Origin: Clostridiales bacterium
Lineage (GTDB): Bacteria; Bacillota_B; Dehalobacteriia; UBA4068
Assembly: GCA_009782975.1 (NCBI GenBank)
Contig: WRIA01000014.1
Location: 1-8,069 of the forward strand
DNA: 8,069 nt
Direction of reading: 5' to 3'
Shown: piece after piece, positions 1-6,387 of the stretch
Layout: the number at the start of each line of letters is the position of its first letter
Position numbering within the stretch: the stretch's first letter is position 1
Program-made: the position numbers and the translations under genes
The notes under the pieces: model-generated
What the model was told of the DNA's origin: nothing
Database searches by the model: none
What the model saw: only the letters and a program-made list of their open reading frames with translations

Positions 1-870
1 CTCCGCATCCGCAACCTCGTACACATATTTGGCCGCGTCATTGACTTCCAAAAGGCTCATTTCCTCACCACCGCTTATGGAAAGCAAGATGCCCCTGGCT
101 CCTTTTATGCTGGTTTCCAGCATATTGCTGGTAACAGCATTTTCCGCCGCTTCCACGGCCTTGTTTTCGCCGGAGCCTATGCCTATGCCCATCCAGGCGC
201 TGCCCGCTTCCTTCATTATGGATTTTACGTCGGCAAAATCCAGATTTATAAGGGCAGGCTTGCTTATAAGATCCGATATGCCCTGCACACCCTGGCGCAA
301 CACATCGTTGGCGATCATAAATGCATTTTTTACGGTGGTTTTTTTATCCACTATTTGCAGCAGCTTATCGTTGGGGATGGTTATAAGAGTGTCCACATTC
401 TGTTTTAATTCGGAAATGCCGTTTTCCGCCTGCTGAGAGCGGAGGCGCCCCTCAAAACCGAAGGGTTTTGTGACAACGCCAACGGTAAGCACACCGGCCT
501 CTTTAGCCAAAGAGGCCACTACGGGAGCAGCGCCGGTGCCTGTACCGCCCCCCATACCGGCGGTAATGAATACCATATCCACTCCATCCAGTAATGCAGT
601 AAGCTCCGCTTTGCTTTCTTCTGCGGCTTTACGACCTACTTCCGGATCGCCGCCGGCGCCCAACCCCTTTGTAAGTTTAGGACCTATCTGCAACTGCGCC
701 TCAGCTTTGGAATAACCTAAAGCCTGCTTATCGGTATTTATAGCTACAAATTCTACGCCGGTAAGGTCATTGTCTATCATGCGGTTTACGGCATTGCTAC
801 CGCCCCCGCCTATGCCCAGCACCTTTATCCTGGCAAAATCCCCCAACCGGTCATCATCAAAAATCAGCAT
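1..870 (-). CDS. ftsZ: Cell division GTPase FtsZ (5' part, C-terminus beyond window)
   Basis: FtsZ is the bacterial tubulin homologue. It binds GTP, polymerises at midcell and forms the ring that organises the divisome. The first 290 codons are present with no stop; the frame runs off the low-coordinate edge. Visible are the N-terminal nucleotide-binding glycine loop [10 protein letters not shown] (about residues 19-28), the tubulin signature GGGTGTG (107-113), the GTP-contact segment PFGFEGR (136-142), and the T7 synergy loop NLDFADV (209-215) with the two acidic residues (D211, D214) that complete the GTPase site of the next subunit. The linker and C-terminal peptide that binds FtsA, SepF or ZipA lie outside. 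The start is ATG at 870, chosen because GGGAGG lies 7 nt upstream and the protein then begins MLIFDDD, like other Bacillota FtsZ. Isoleucine is mostly ATA (15 of 21). Residue 226 is Trp in GSAWMGIG, where Leu or Met is usual. Identity is certain. Confidence 0.98.
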   Translation of the reverse strand, partial: MLIFDDDRLGDFARIKVLGIGGGGSNAVNRMIDNDLTGVEFVAINTDKQALGYSKAEAQLQIGPKLTKGLGAGGDPEVGRKAAEESKAELTALLDGVDMVFITAGMGGGTGTGAAPVVASLAKEAGVLTVGVVTKPFGFEGRLRSQQAENGISELKQNVDTLITIPNDKLLQIVDKKTTVKNAFMIANDVLRQGVQGISDLISKPALINLDFADVKSIMKEAGSAWMGIGIGSGENKAVEAAENAVTSNMLETSIKGARGILLSISGGEEMSLLEVNDAAKYVYEVADAE

Positions 871-877
871 CAACAAG

Positions 878-883
878 CCTCCC
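878..883 (-). promoter_or_regulatory. Ribosome binding site of ftsZ
   Basis: GGGAGG on the minus strand, 7 nt before the ATG at 870. It fixes the ftsZ start: two TTG codons directly before the ATG are in frame but lie too close to this site to be used. Confidence 0.8.
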
Positions 884-914
884 ATCTTCCAACCGCTGGC
901 AGCTTACGCCGAAA

Positions 915-965
915 AATCTCTAATATAATCTTTTTCTATACAAAACCTTTTTTCCCTGCCGTAAA
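915..965 (-). promoter_or_regulatory. Possible ftsZ promoter region (weak)
   Basis: The AT-rich core of the ftsQ-ftsZ spacer contains TATATT (minus strand, 927 to 922), a 5-of-6 match to the sigma-A -10 box TATAAT. It has no good -35 box at 16-18 nt: the sequence there is close to AAAGGT. A second pairing is TTTACG (965 to 960) with TATAGA (940 to 935) at 19 nt, each matching 4 of 6 positions. Neither is strong. The case rests mainly on position, since many bacteria give ftsZ its own promoter even inside the dcw operon. Confidence 0.3.
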
Positions 966-999
966 TTTCCCTTTAAAAGATTAATTTTCACTAAGCACA

Positions 1000-1785
1000 T
1001 CATTGATTTAAATAATAGACAACAGGTTTTTCCGTAGAGCTTACATCTATATAGCCGATTTTTGAAGCGGTGCCGTTTAGCTGCGCGTTATAAATTATGC
1101 TGTCTGCCAGCAAATATTTTTCCGCCATATTCCCGCTGCCGCCCACACGCACCTCTATGCCGCCCTCGGTATAGAGCCTTATTTTCTGGTTATCCGTAAC
1201 ATCTATTTCCTTTACTGAGGGAAAGGCCAGGGATGGCAAGGTATGCAGCACGGTAAGGGCTACATCCATATCCTCGCCTTCTATGCGACTGCCGGGCACG
1301 GCACCGGGATGTATCCCCGCAATGCCGCTTAGTATGGGTAGGGCAATATTATCCAGCTCGCGCAGGCGTCGCAGTACCAACCCGCTATCATCCACATGGA
1401 TAAAGGCCTGCCCTGTAGCCAGCACAGCCGCCGGACACCGTTCCGTAACGGTTATGCTTACCGTGCGCGGCAAGATTCGTTTTACTTGCGCGGTCTCTAT
1501 CAGAGGTTCTATGCAAAGCCACCGCTCCACCACAGCAGTATCCACCGTAAAAATATTCTGAGATATCTCTATGCCGGAAAGAGCGCGTAAACGCTGAGCG
1601 CCGACCAAATCGTTGCCGCTTACCGTTACCTGCTCCACGCCGAAGAAGGGGGAAACGGAAAAAAAATAACCGCAGGCGGCGCAAATCAAAAAGAGCAGGG
1701 CTATAAGCACCCAGCGAAAATTACCGGCCCGCCTTTTATGTAGCCGGTATTGCTCTAAATTTGCAGGCGGCGTTCTTTCGCGCAT
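1000..1785 (-). CDS. ftsQ: Cell division protein FtsQ/DivIB
   Basis: This is a bitopic membrane protein of the divisome, which in other bacteria forms a complex with FtsL and FtsB/DivIC and regulates septal peptidoglycan synthesis. The 261 residues show a basic cytoplasmic tail (1-24, with HKRR), one membrane segment (about 25-42, VLIALLFLICAACGYFF) and then an extracytoplasmic part. That part has a POTRA domain (about 48-116, starting VEQVTVSGND and ending PRTVSITVTERCP) and the beta-rich FtsQ domain (about 118-261, ending IGYIDVSSTEKPVVYY, the typical YIDxxxxxKPVV strand). The frame can open at TTG 1803, which would overlap murB by 8 nt and add six residues. I prefer ATG 1785 because GAGGAG lies at the right distance before it, whereas the TTG has no site. 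It follows murB and precedes ftsZ with no ftsA between. Sequence conservation in this family is low, so the call rests on topology, POTRA and position. Confidence 0.93.
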   Translation of the reverse strand: MRERTPPANLEQYRLHKRRAGNFRWVLIALLFLICAACGYFFSVSPFFGVEQVTVSGNDLVGAQRLRALSGIEISQNIFTVDTAVVERWLCIEPLIETAQVKRILPRTVSITVTERCPAAVLATGQAFIHVDDSGLVLRRLRELDNIALPILSGIAGIHPGAVPGSRIEGEDMDVALTVLHTLPSLAFPSVKEIDVTDNQKIRLYTEGGIEVRVGGSGNMAEKYLLADSIIYNAQLNGTASKIGYIDVSSTEKPVVYYLNQ

Positions 1786-1791
1786 ATAGCT

Positions 1792-1797
1792 CTCCTC
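1792..1797 (-). promoter_or_regulatory. Ribosome binding site of ftsQ, overlapping the murB stop
   Basis: GAGGAG on the minus strand lies 6 nt before ATG 1785 and shares bases with the murB TGA stop (TGAGGAG). Ribosomes ending murB would uncover this site, so the two genes are probably translationally coupled. It decides against the upstream TTG start at 1803. Confidence 0.75.
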
Positions 1798-2710
1798 AGG
1801 CAAATTCGCCCACCATCCTTACCTCCGGTTCCAGGCGTATGCCGGAATAATCGTAAACGCGTTGCTGCACCTCCTCTATCAGATCCTTAACATCCTTAGC
1901 CCGCGCTCCGCCCAAATTGATAATAAAGTTGCCGTGCTTTTTGGAAACAGCCGCACCGCCTATTTGAAGGCCGCGCAAATTAGCCAGTTCTATCAAACGG
2001 CCGGCGTGGTCGTTAGGCGGATTGCGGAAAACGCTGCCGCAGGAAGGGAATTCCAGCGGCTGGTTCAAGCCGCGCAGATGAAGCAGTCTTTGCATCTCGC
2101 CCATGCTGTACTCCCTGGAACCGGTATCCAAGGCCAACGACACGCGGCATACCACCACATCCATATCAAAGAGGCTGCTTACCCTATAGGAAAAGGTCAT
2201 GTCCGAGGCTTCCAATACACACTTTTGCCCGCTATATTCCATAACCTCTATTTTTGTGACGAATTCTCCTATGGCGCTGCCATAAGCGCCCGCGTTCATG
2301 CGCACAGCCCCGCCCAGGCTACCCGGTATGCCGGCCGCAAATTCCAGGCCTACAAGCCCACGTTCCGCCGCCTCCAGCGCCAGCGCGGGTAACATTTTAC
2401 CGGCCCCCGCCGTAACGCTTTGTTCCCGCCATTCTGTAAAAGAAAAGTTTTCGCCCAAACGTATCACCACACCGCGTATGCCCTTATCTCCCACCAAAAT
2501 ATTGGAGCCGTTGCCTATGACCATCCAGGGCATATTTTCCGCTGTCAAAAACTTAAGCAACGCGGATAATTCCTCCTCATCGGCGGGGTAGGCCATATTA
2601 TCGGCACGTCCGCCTATCTGCCAGGTGGTATGTTTAAGCATAGGCACATCCGTTTGTACCGGCTCCCTGAGTATGGCGGCCAAAGCCGATTTCAGCTCCT
2701 TTTTGTTCAC
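1796..2710 (-). CDS. murB: UDP-N-acetylenolpyruvoylglucosamine reductase MurB (type II)
   Basis: MurB is a cytoplasmic FAD enzyme that uses NADPH to reduce UDP-GlcNAc-enolpyruvate to UDP-MurNAc, the second committed step of peptidoglycan precursor synthesis. The 304-residue protein has the FAD-binding motifs VIGNGSN (64-70) and GLEFAAGIPGSLGGAVRMNA (121-140). It also has SYR (174-176) with the conserved Arg, PSCGSVFRNP (222-231) with the proton-donating Ser226, VSKKHGNFIIN (255-265), and LEPEVR (293-298) with the conserved active-site Glu295. Its length and the GSVFRNP form are those of type II MurB, the kind usual in Bacillota. The start is GTG, overlapping the murC stop as GTGA, with a full AAGGAGG 7 nt upstream inside the end of murC. 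Its place after murC means the enzyme upstream of MurC in the pathway is made from the same message. I see no missing catalytic residue. Confidence 0.97.
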   Translation of the reverse strand: MNKKELKSALAAILREPVQTDVPMLKHTTWQIGGRADNMAYPADEEELSALLKFLTAENMPWMVIGNGSNILVGDKGIRGVVIRLGENFSFTEWREQSVTAGAGKMLPALALEAAERGLVGLEFAAGIPGSLGGAVRMNAGAYGSAIGEFVTKIEVMEYSGQKCVLEASDMTFSYRVSSLFDMDVVVCRVSLALDTGSREYSMGEMQRLLHLRGLNQPLEFPSCGSVFRNPPNDHAGRLIELANLRGLQIGGAAVSKKHGNFIINLGGARAKDVKDLIEEVQQRVYDYSGIRLEPEVRMVGEFA

Positions 2711-4089
2711 CGTTTTTCCTCCTTATCAAGCGCAGGCGCTAAAAAGCGTTCGGCCACTGTACGGATATTGCCGGCCCCCATTATCAAAAGCAGGTCGCCG
2801 GGGCGTGTAAGCCGCGCAAGCATTGCCAGTGTCTGATCTTCTTCTTCCGCGTAGTATATATCTCCATAACCAAGGCGTTGCGCCTCCTCCACTATAAGTC
2901 GGGCGGAAACCCCGGGTATGGGCTGTTCGAAAGCCGGGTATATCTCCTGTATCACCACCGCGCCGACTTCAGTTAATGCTTGTGCGAACCCGGCGTACAT
3001 GACCTGGGTACGACTGTAGCGATGTGGCTGGAATACGGCCACTATACGACGTTTTTTATACATGGCCCCGGCCGCGCCTATAGTGGCGGCCAACTCGGTG
3101 GGATGATGAGCATAATCGTCCACCACCGTAACCCCGTCTTTTTCCCCCATAATTTCGAAGCGCCGCCCGGTACCGCTGAAACGGCTCAAGGCTTGCGCGA
3201 TCTCATCGAAGCCCAGCCCCAATTCCCTACCCACGGCCAACGCGGCCAGGGCATTAGCAACATTATGCTCTCCCGGCACGGAAAGGCTGAAGCGCCCCAG
3301 CAACGTGCCATTATCATATACATCAGCCGACACGCCCGTATTGCAATGGCTGATGGCGGCAGCCGTGTAGCGGGCCGGTGTCTGCAAACCATAAGTTATA
3401 TAGCGGCCCGGCACACTGTCCATCACTTCCCGCACCTGCGGGCAATCAGCACAAACAACGGCAAAACCGTTTTGGGGCAGTTGCCGCAAATATTGGGCAA
3501 AAGTCTGCTTTAAATGCCGCAGATCCCTGTAATAATCCAAGTGGTCGCTTTCTATATTGGTGACCACGGCTATTTCCGGCTTAAGCAGCAAAAAGGTGCC
3601 GTCGCTTTCATCCGCCTCCGCCACAAGACAAGGCCCGGCCCCGGCCTTTGCATTGCTGCCTATCAGCGGCAGCATACCGCCTATGATTATGGTAGGATTT
3701 TGTCCGGTCAGTTCCAGCATGGTGGCTATCATTCCGCTTACCGTGGTCTTGCCGTGGGAACCGGCCACGCCTATACCGCGCTTGCACCCTATAAGATAAG
3801 CCAGCATTTCCGCTCTTTTGTAAACGGTAAGACCGCGGCGGCGCGCCTCTTTCATCTCCAGATTATCCTCTTCCACAGCTGAGGAATAGACCACCGCGCG
3901 AGCGTCTGCAGGCAGGTTTTGCGGCGCATGGCCATAAGATATGCGCGCACCCTGCCCGGCCAAGGTACGAGTAAGCCGGCTCTCCTGTAAATCGGAGCCA
4001 CTTATATCAAAACCCTGTCCAAGCATTATGCGGGCTATAGCGCTCATACCGATGCCGCCAATACCGATAAAATGCAGGTTGTTTTCCAT
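2707..4089 (-). CDS. murC: UDP-N-acetylmuramate--L-alanine ligase MurC
   Basis: MurC is the cytoplasmic ATP-dependent Mur ligase that attaches L-Ala to UDP-MurNAc, the first residue of the stem peptide. The 460 residues fit the family. The N-terminal UDP-substrate domain opens with FIGIGGIGMS (7-16). The central ATPase domain has the P-loop GSHGKTT (110-116), EADESDGTF (158-166) and NIESDHLDYY (178-187). GEHNVANALAA (273-283) leads to the C-terminal domain with DDYAHHPTE (324-332, the MurC signature), FQPHRYSRT (353-361) and MGAGNI (437-442). The ATG at 4089 places the glycine-rich loop at the usual distance from the start. Its ribosome site is poor (GGGG, 5 nt upstream), and it lies 18 nt after murG, so translation may depend on flow from murG. 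The gene ends in a 4-nt overlap with murB. MurC is inside the cluster here, unlike in Bacillus subtilis. Confidence 0.98.
   Translation of the reverse strand: MENNLHFIGIGGIGMSAIARIMLGQGFDISGSDLQESRLTRTLAGQGARISYGHAPQNLPADARAVVYSSAVEEDNLEMKEARRRGLTVYKRAEMLAYLIGCKRGIGVAGSHGKTTVSGMIATMLELTGQNPTIIIGGMLPLIGSNAKAGAGPCLVAEADESDGTFLLLKPEIAVVTNIESDHLDYYRDLRHLKQTFAQYLRQLPQNGFAVVCADCPQVREVMDSVPGRYITYGLQTPARYTAAAISHCNTGVSADVYDNGTLLGRFSLSVPGEHNVANALAALAVGRELGLGFDEIAQALSRFSGTGRRFEIMGEKDGVTVVDDYAHHPTELAATIGAAGAMYKKRRIVAVFQPHRYSRTQVMYAGFAQALTEVGAVVIQEIYPAFEQPIPGVSARLIVEEAQRLGYGDIYYAEEEDQTLAMLARLTRPGDLLLIMGAGNIRTVAERFLAPALDKEEKR
2718..2724 (-). promoter_or_regulatory. Ribosome binding site of murB inside murC
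   Basis: AAGGAGG on the minus strand, a full match to the anti-Shine-Dalgarno core, lies 7 nt before the GTG start of murB and within the last codons of murC (Asp-Lys-Glu-Glu-Lys-Arg). It is the strongest site in the window and offsets the weaker GTG codon. Confidence 0.85.
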
Positions 4090-4107
4090 TTTTACCCCGA
4101 TCGGAAA

Positions 4108-5256
4108 CTATTTTACCAACTCGTACACTGCGTTAATTATGCTATCCAAAGCATCCGGCCTGGCTAAAGATTTAGCAGCCTGTGACATCTGCCGTATCTC
4201 CTCCGTGCCGTCCAGCAAGCCAAGAGCCTGACAAGCAAGCTCCGCGCTATCCAGCCGGTCATCCGGTATCATACGGGCCGCGCCTGCCTTCACAAAGGCC
4301 CTGGCGTTCAGCGTTTGATGGTCATTGGCCGCATAAGGATACGGGATAAGTATAGTAGGCAAAGCGGCTATGGCAGCCTCGGACAAGAAGGAAGCACCGG
4401 CCCGCGCCACTGCCAGATCGGCCAGGACAAGCGCGTTTTGCATTTCTTTTAAATACGGCAAGATATAGAGATTTTCCTGCCTGAGTCCGACTGCGGCGGC
4501 AAGGCAATTTTTGTAATGGGTCTCGCCGGTAAGATGTATTATGCGCAGGCCGGCAGCCAGCAACTCCTTATAGCAGCCGCAAATAGCCTCGTTTAAGCGG
4601 TGGGCTCCTTGCGAACCGCCTGTTACCAGCAATGTAGGACGCTTACGTTCCGTCTCCTCGATACCGAAAAATTCATAAGCCGCCTCCCGCCCGGCGGTCA
4701 TTATCGCTTCTCTTACCGGCAAGCCGCTAAGGATGACATGGGCGGAGGCGGGAAAATAAGATTTTGCGGCGGCAAAAGAAATGCACACAGTATCCACCTT
4801 GCCCGCCAAATAACGGTTGGCCCTGCCCGGATAGGCATTTTGCTCGTGCAGCAACGTTGGCAACCCTAAAGAAACCGCCGCGCGCAGCGTGGGTGCCATG
4901 GCATAGCCTCCTGTACCTATTACGGCACAGGGAGAAAAACATCTTAATATCTCCCTGGCCTCGCCCACGCCGCGGATATTTGTAATAATATCCCCCGCTA
5001 TATGTGGGAAGCGGCGGGAAAGCCCTACAGCGGATACGCCCTTATAATCCCAGCCGGCGGCCAGTGCCAACTCTTTCTCTTTGGGCAGGCTGCCTTGAGG
5101 ACTTGCCTTGCCTCCAAGATAAAGGATATCTGCCCCACAGCGTTCGCGGAGTGCTGCGGCAATGGCCAAAGCCGGATAAATATGCCCGCCCGTGCCTCCG
5201 CCGGAAACGACCACACGCAAGGGATCCTTGCTATAAGGCCGTATTGTTTTCTGCAT
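4108..5256 (-). CDS. murG: UDP-GlcNAc:lipid I N-acetylglucosaminyltransferase MurG
   Basis: MurG is a peripheral membrane GT-B (family GT28) glycosyltransferase on the inner face of the membrane. It moves GlcNAc from UDP-GlcNAc to lipid I to make lipid II. The 382 residues show the first glycine loop SGGGTGGHIYPA (18-29) with His25, GTGGYA (114-119), HEQNAYPGRANR (137-148) facing the lipid-bound acceptor, the second glycine loop GGSQGAHRLN (213-222), and the donor-binding stretch RAGASFLSEAAIAALP (285-300) with NDHQTLNA (311-318). The protein carries about 12 residues before the usual family start (LRVVVSGGG). The ATG at 5256 is chosen because AAGGGGG lies upstream, although the 11-nt spacing is long. 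A TTG at codon 13 with AAGGA 4 nt before it is a possible alternative. It sits 24 nt after the SEDS gene whose substrate it makes. Confidence 0.97.
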   Translation of the reverse strand: MQKTIRPYSKDPLRVVVSGGGTGGHIYPALAIAAALRERCGADILYLGGKASPQGSLPKEKELALAAGWDYKGVSAVGLSRRFPHIAGDIITNIRGVGEAREILRCFSPCAVIGTGGYAMAPTLRAAVSLGLPTLLHEQNAYPGRANRYLAGKVDTVCISFAAAKSYFPASAHVILSGLPVREAIMTAGREAAYEFFGIEETERKRPTLLVTGGSQGAHRLNEAICGCYKELLAAGLRIIHLTGETHYKNCLAAAVGLRQENLYILPYLKEMQNALVLADLAVARAGASFLSEAAIAALPTILIPYPYAANDHQTLNARAFVKAGAARMIPDDRLDSAELACQALGLLDGTEEIRQMSQAAKSLARPDALDSIINAVYELVK

Positions 5257-5280
5257 ATCGGATACTACCCCCTTGCGAGG

Positions 5281-6387
5281 TCATAGGCCCTTTGGCAGGC
5301 GGGAGATATTTAAAAGCAAGCCCACCGCTATAAGGGATACCAAAAGTGAGGAACCGCCATAGCTGATGAAGGGCAGTGTGATCCCTGTAACCGGCACCAA
5401 ACCGGTTACTGCGCCCATATTGATAAGGGCCTGCACCCCCAAGGAAGATGTAAGCCCCAGAGCCAGCAGGCCGGCAAAGCAATCCTCCGTATGGGCGGCC
5501 ACCTTAAGGCCGCGCCACAGTAACAGCACAAACAAAAGAATAACAAAAACCGCGCCGATGAAACCCAGTTCTTCCCCCAGCACGGAAAAAATAAAGTCAT
5601 TGTGGCGTTCCGGCAGGTAATACCACTTGGAGCCACCCGCGCCCAGACCTACGCCGGAAAGACCACCGTTGCCCAGGGCCAGCAGGGATTGGACGATCTG
5701 AAAACCGGCATTACCGGAATCGCTCCAGGGATCCAGCCAGGAATATATACGGTTCATACGGTAAGGCTCTATGATGACGGCCAGCGCTCCCAAACTAAAC
5801 CCCAGACCGACCGTACCCATGAGATAGACGATGCGGATACCGGCGCAGAACATCATAATAAAGCCCGCAATCGCTACCACCGCGCCGGAGGAAAGGTCGC
5901 GCTGGGCTACTATAAGTACGCTGGGCAGGCTTACCGCAAAAAGAGCAGGTACAAAGGATTTTTTAAACTCCCGTATGCGCGGCAGTCCGCTACTTAACAG
6001 CTTTGCCATAAACAACGGTACGGCCAGCTTACATAACTCTGATGGCTGAAAACCATAGCCTAATACGCGCATAAAACGCCTTACCCCGCCTATACTGGGG
6101 ATATTGGTGCTGACCACCATAAAAACCAGTAAGCCCAACACAATAAGAAAAAAAGGCCAGACAAGCCATTGCAGATGACGCATACGTACATTATAGGCCA
6201 AAAACATACCTAATAAGCCTAATGCTGCGGCAATGCCCTGTGTGCGCAGATAGTAAAAGGCATCGTCGAACTCATAGGCAGCCACATACATACTGGAGCT
6301 GAATACCATAATCAAGCCTACGGCCAGCAGACCCAAGGCGGCCAAAAGTATCCACCAATCGGGATGAGATCTGTTTTTTTTGCTCAT
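5281..6387 (-). CDS. ftsW: SEDS-family lipid II polymerase, FtsW/SpoVE type
   Basis: This is a polytopic membrane protein of the SEDS family, which polymerises lipid II into glycan strands together with a class B penicillin-binding protein. The 368 residues begin with a short basic tail (SKKNRSH) and contain about ten hydrophobic segments, from WWILLAALGLL (11-21) to the end. Family motifs are GFQPSELCKLA (112-122), the RDL at 163-165 (PDL in most relatives), the long loop with GFQIVQSLLALGNGGLSGVGLG (228-249), YLPERHNDFIFSVLGEELG (257-275) holding the conserved Asp264 of the catalytic cavity, and PFISYGGSS (339-347). The ATG overlaps the murD stop (ATGA) with AGAGGA 6 nt upstream. The position between murD and murG is that of spoVE in Bacillus and ftsW in Escherichia coli. 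Sequence alone does not separate vegetative FtsW from a sporulation SpoVE. The partner PBP is not in the window. Confidence 0.94.
   Translation of the reverse strand: MSKKNRSHPDWWILLAALGLLAVGLIMVFSSSMYVAAYEFDDAFYYLRTQGIAAALGLLGMFLAYNVRMRHLQWLVWPFFLIVLGLLVFMVVSTNIPSIGGVRRFMRVLGYGFQPSELCKLAVPLFMAKLLSSGLPRIREFKKSFVPALFAVSLPSVLIVAQRDLSSGAVVAIAGFIMMFCAGIRIVYLMGTVGLGFSLGALAVIIEPYRMNRIYSWLDPWSDSGNAGFQIVQSLLALGNGGLSGVGLGAGGSKWYYLPERHNDFIFSVLGEELGFIGAVFVILLFVLLLWRGLKVAAHTEDCFAGLLALGLTSSLGVQALINMGAVTGLVPVTGITLPFISYGGSSLLVSLIAVGLLLNISRLPKGL

Larger units (their letters stand above)
871..999 (-). other. ftsQ-ftsZ intergenic spacer, no ftsA
   Basis: This 129-nt stretch is the longest non-coding gap in the window and is clearly richer in A+T than the flanking genes, apart from its end next to ftsZ. 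In many bacteria ftsA sits between ftsQ/divIB and ftsZ, but here there is room only for a leader. I see no open frame of useful length and no GC-rich hairpin followed by a T run, so no intrinsic terminator. It most likely carries an internal promoter and the 5' leader of ftsZ, while read-through from ftsQ remains possible. Confidence 0.75.

Noticed and set aside
29..715. Two plus-strand open frames (29-436 and 470-715) at the left edge
   Set aside because: They are antisense to ftsZ, whose minus-strand frame is unbroken and carries the GGGTGTG and T7-loop motifs; the Ser/Pro/Met-rich products are typical of antisense frames.
895..903. GCTG-G-CAGC inverted repeat before ftsZ
   Set aside because: A one-base loop cannot form a hairpin and the arms are only 4 bp; there is no following T run, so it is neither a terminator nor a convincing operator.
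942..950. AAAGGTTTT (minus strand) resembling a sigma-H -35 element
   Set aside because: There is no GAAT-type -10 element at the required distance downstream, so the match is likely chance in AT-rich sequence.
961..980. AAATTT/TTTAAA short palindromes downstream of ftsQ as a possible terminator
   Set aside because: The arms are very short and AT-only, with no GC stem; not enough for an intrinsic terminator.
1862..2392. A 176-codon open frame on the plus strand opposite murB
   Set aside because: It is antisense to conserved MurB motifs, with no recognisable family features and no independent start signal; a shadow frame.
2980..3513. A 177-codon open frame on the plus strand opposite murC
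   Set aside because: It lies fully antisense to a well-supported murC, shows no recognisable domain or ribosome site, and its composition follows from the complementary codons of murC.
3514..3882. A 122-codon plus-strand frame opposite the N-terminal half of murC
   Set aside because: Antisense to the MurC P-loop region; no domain or ribosome binding site seen.
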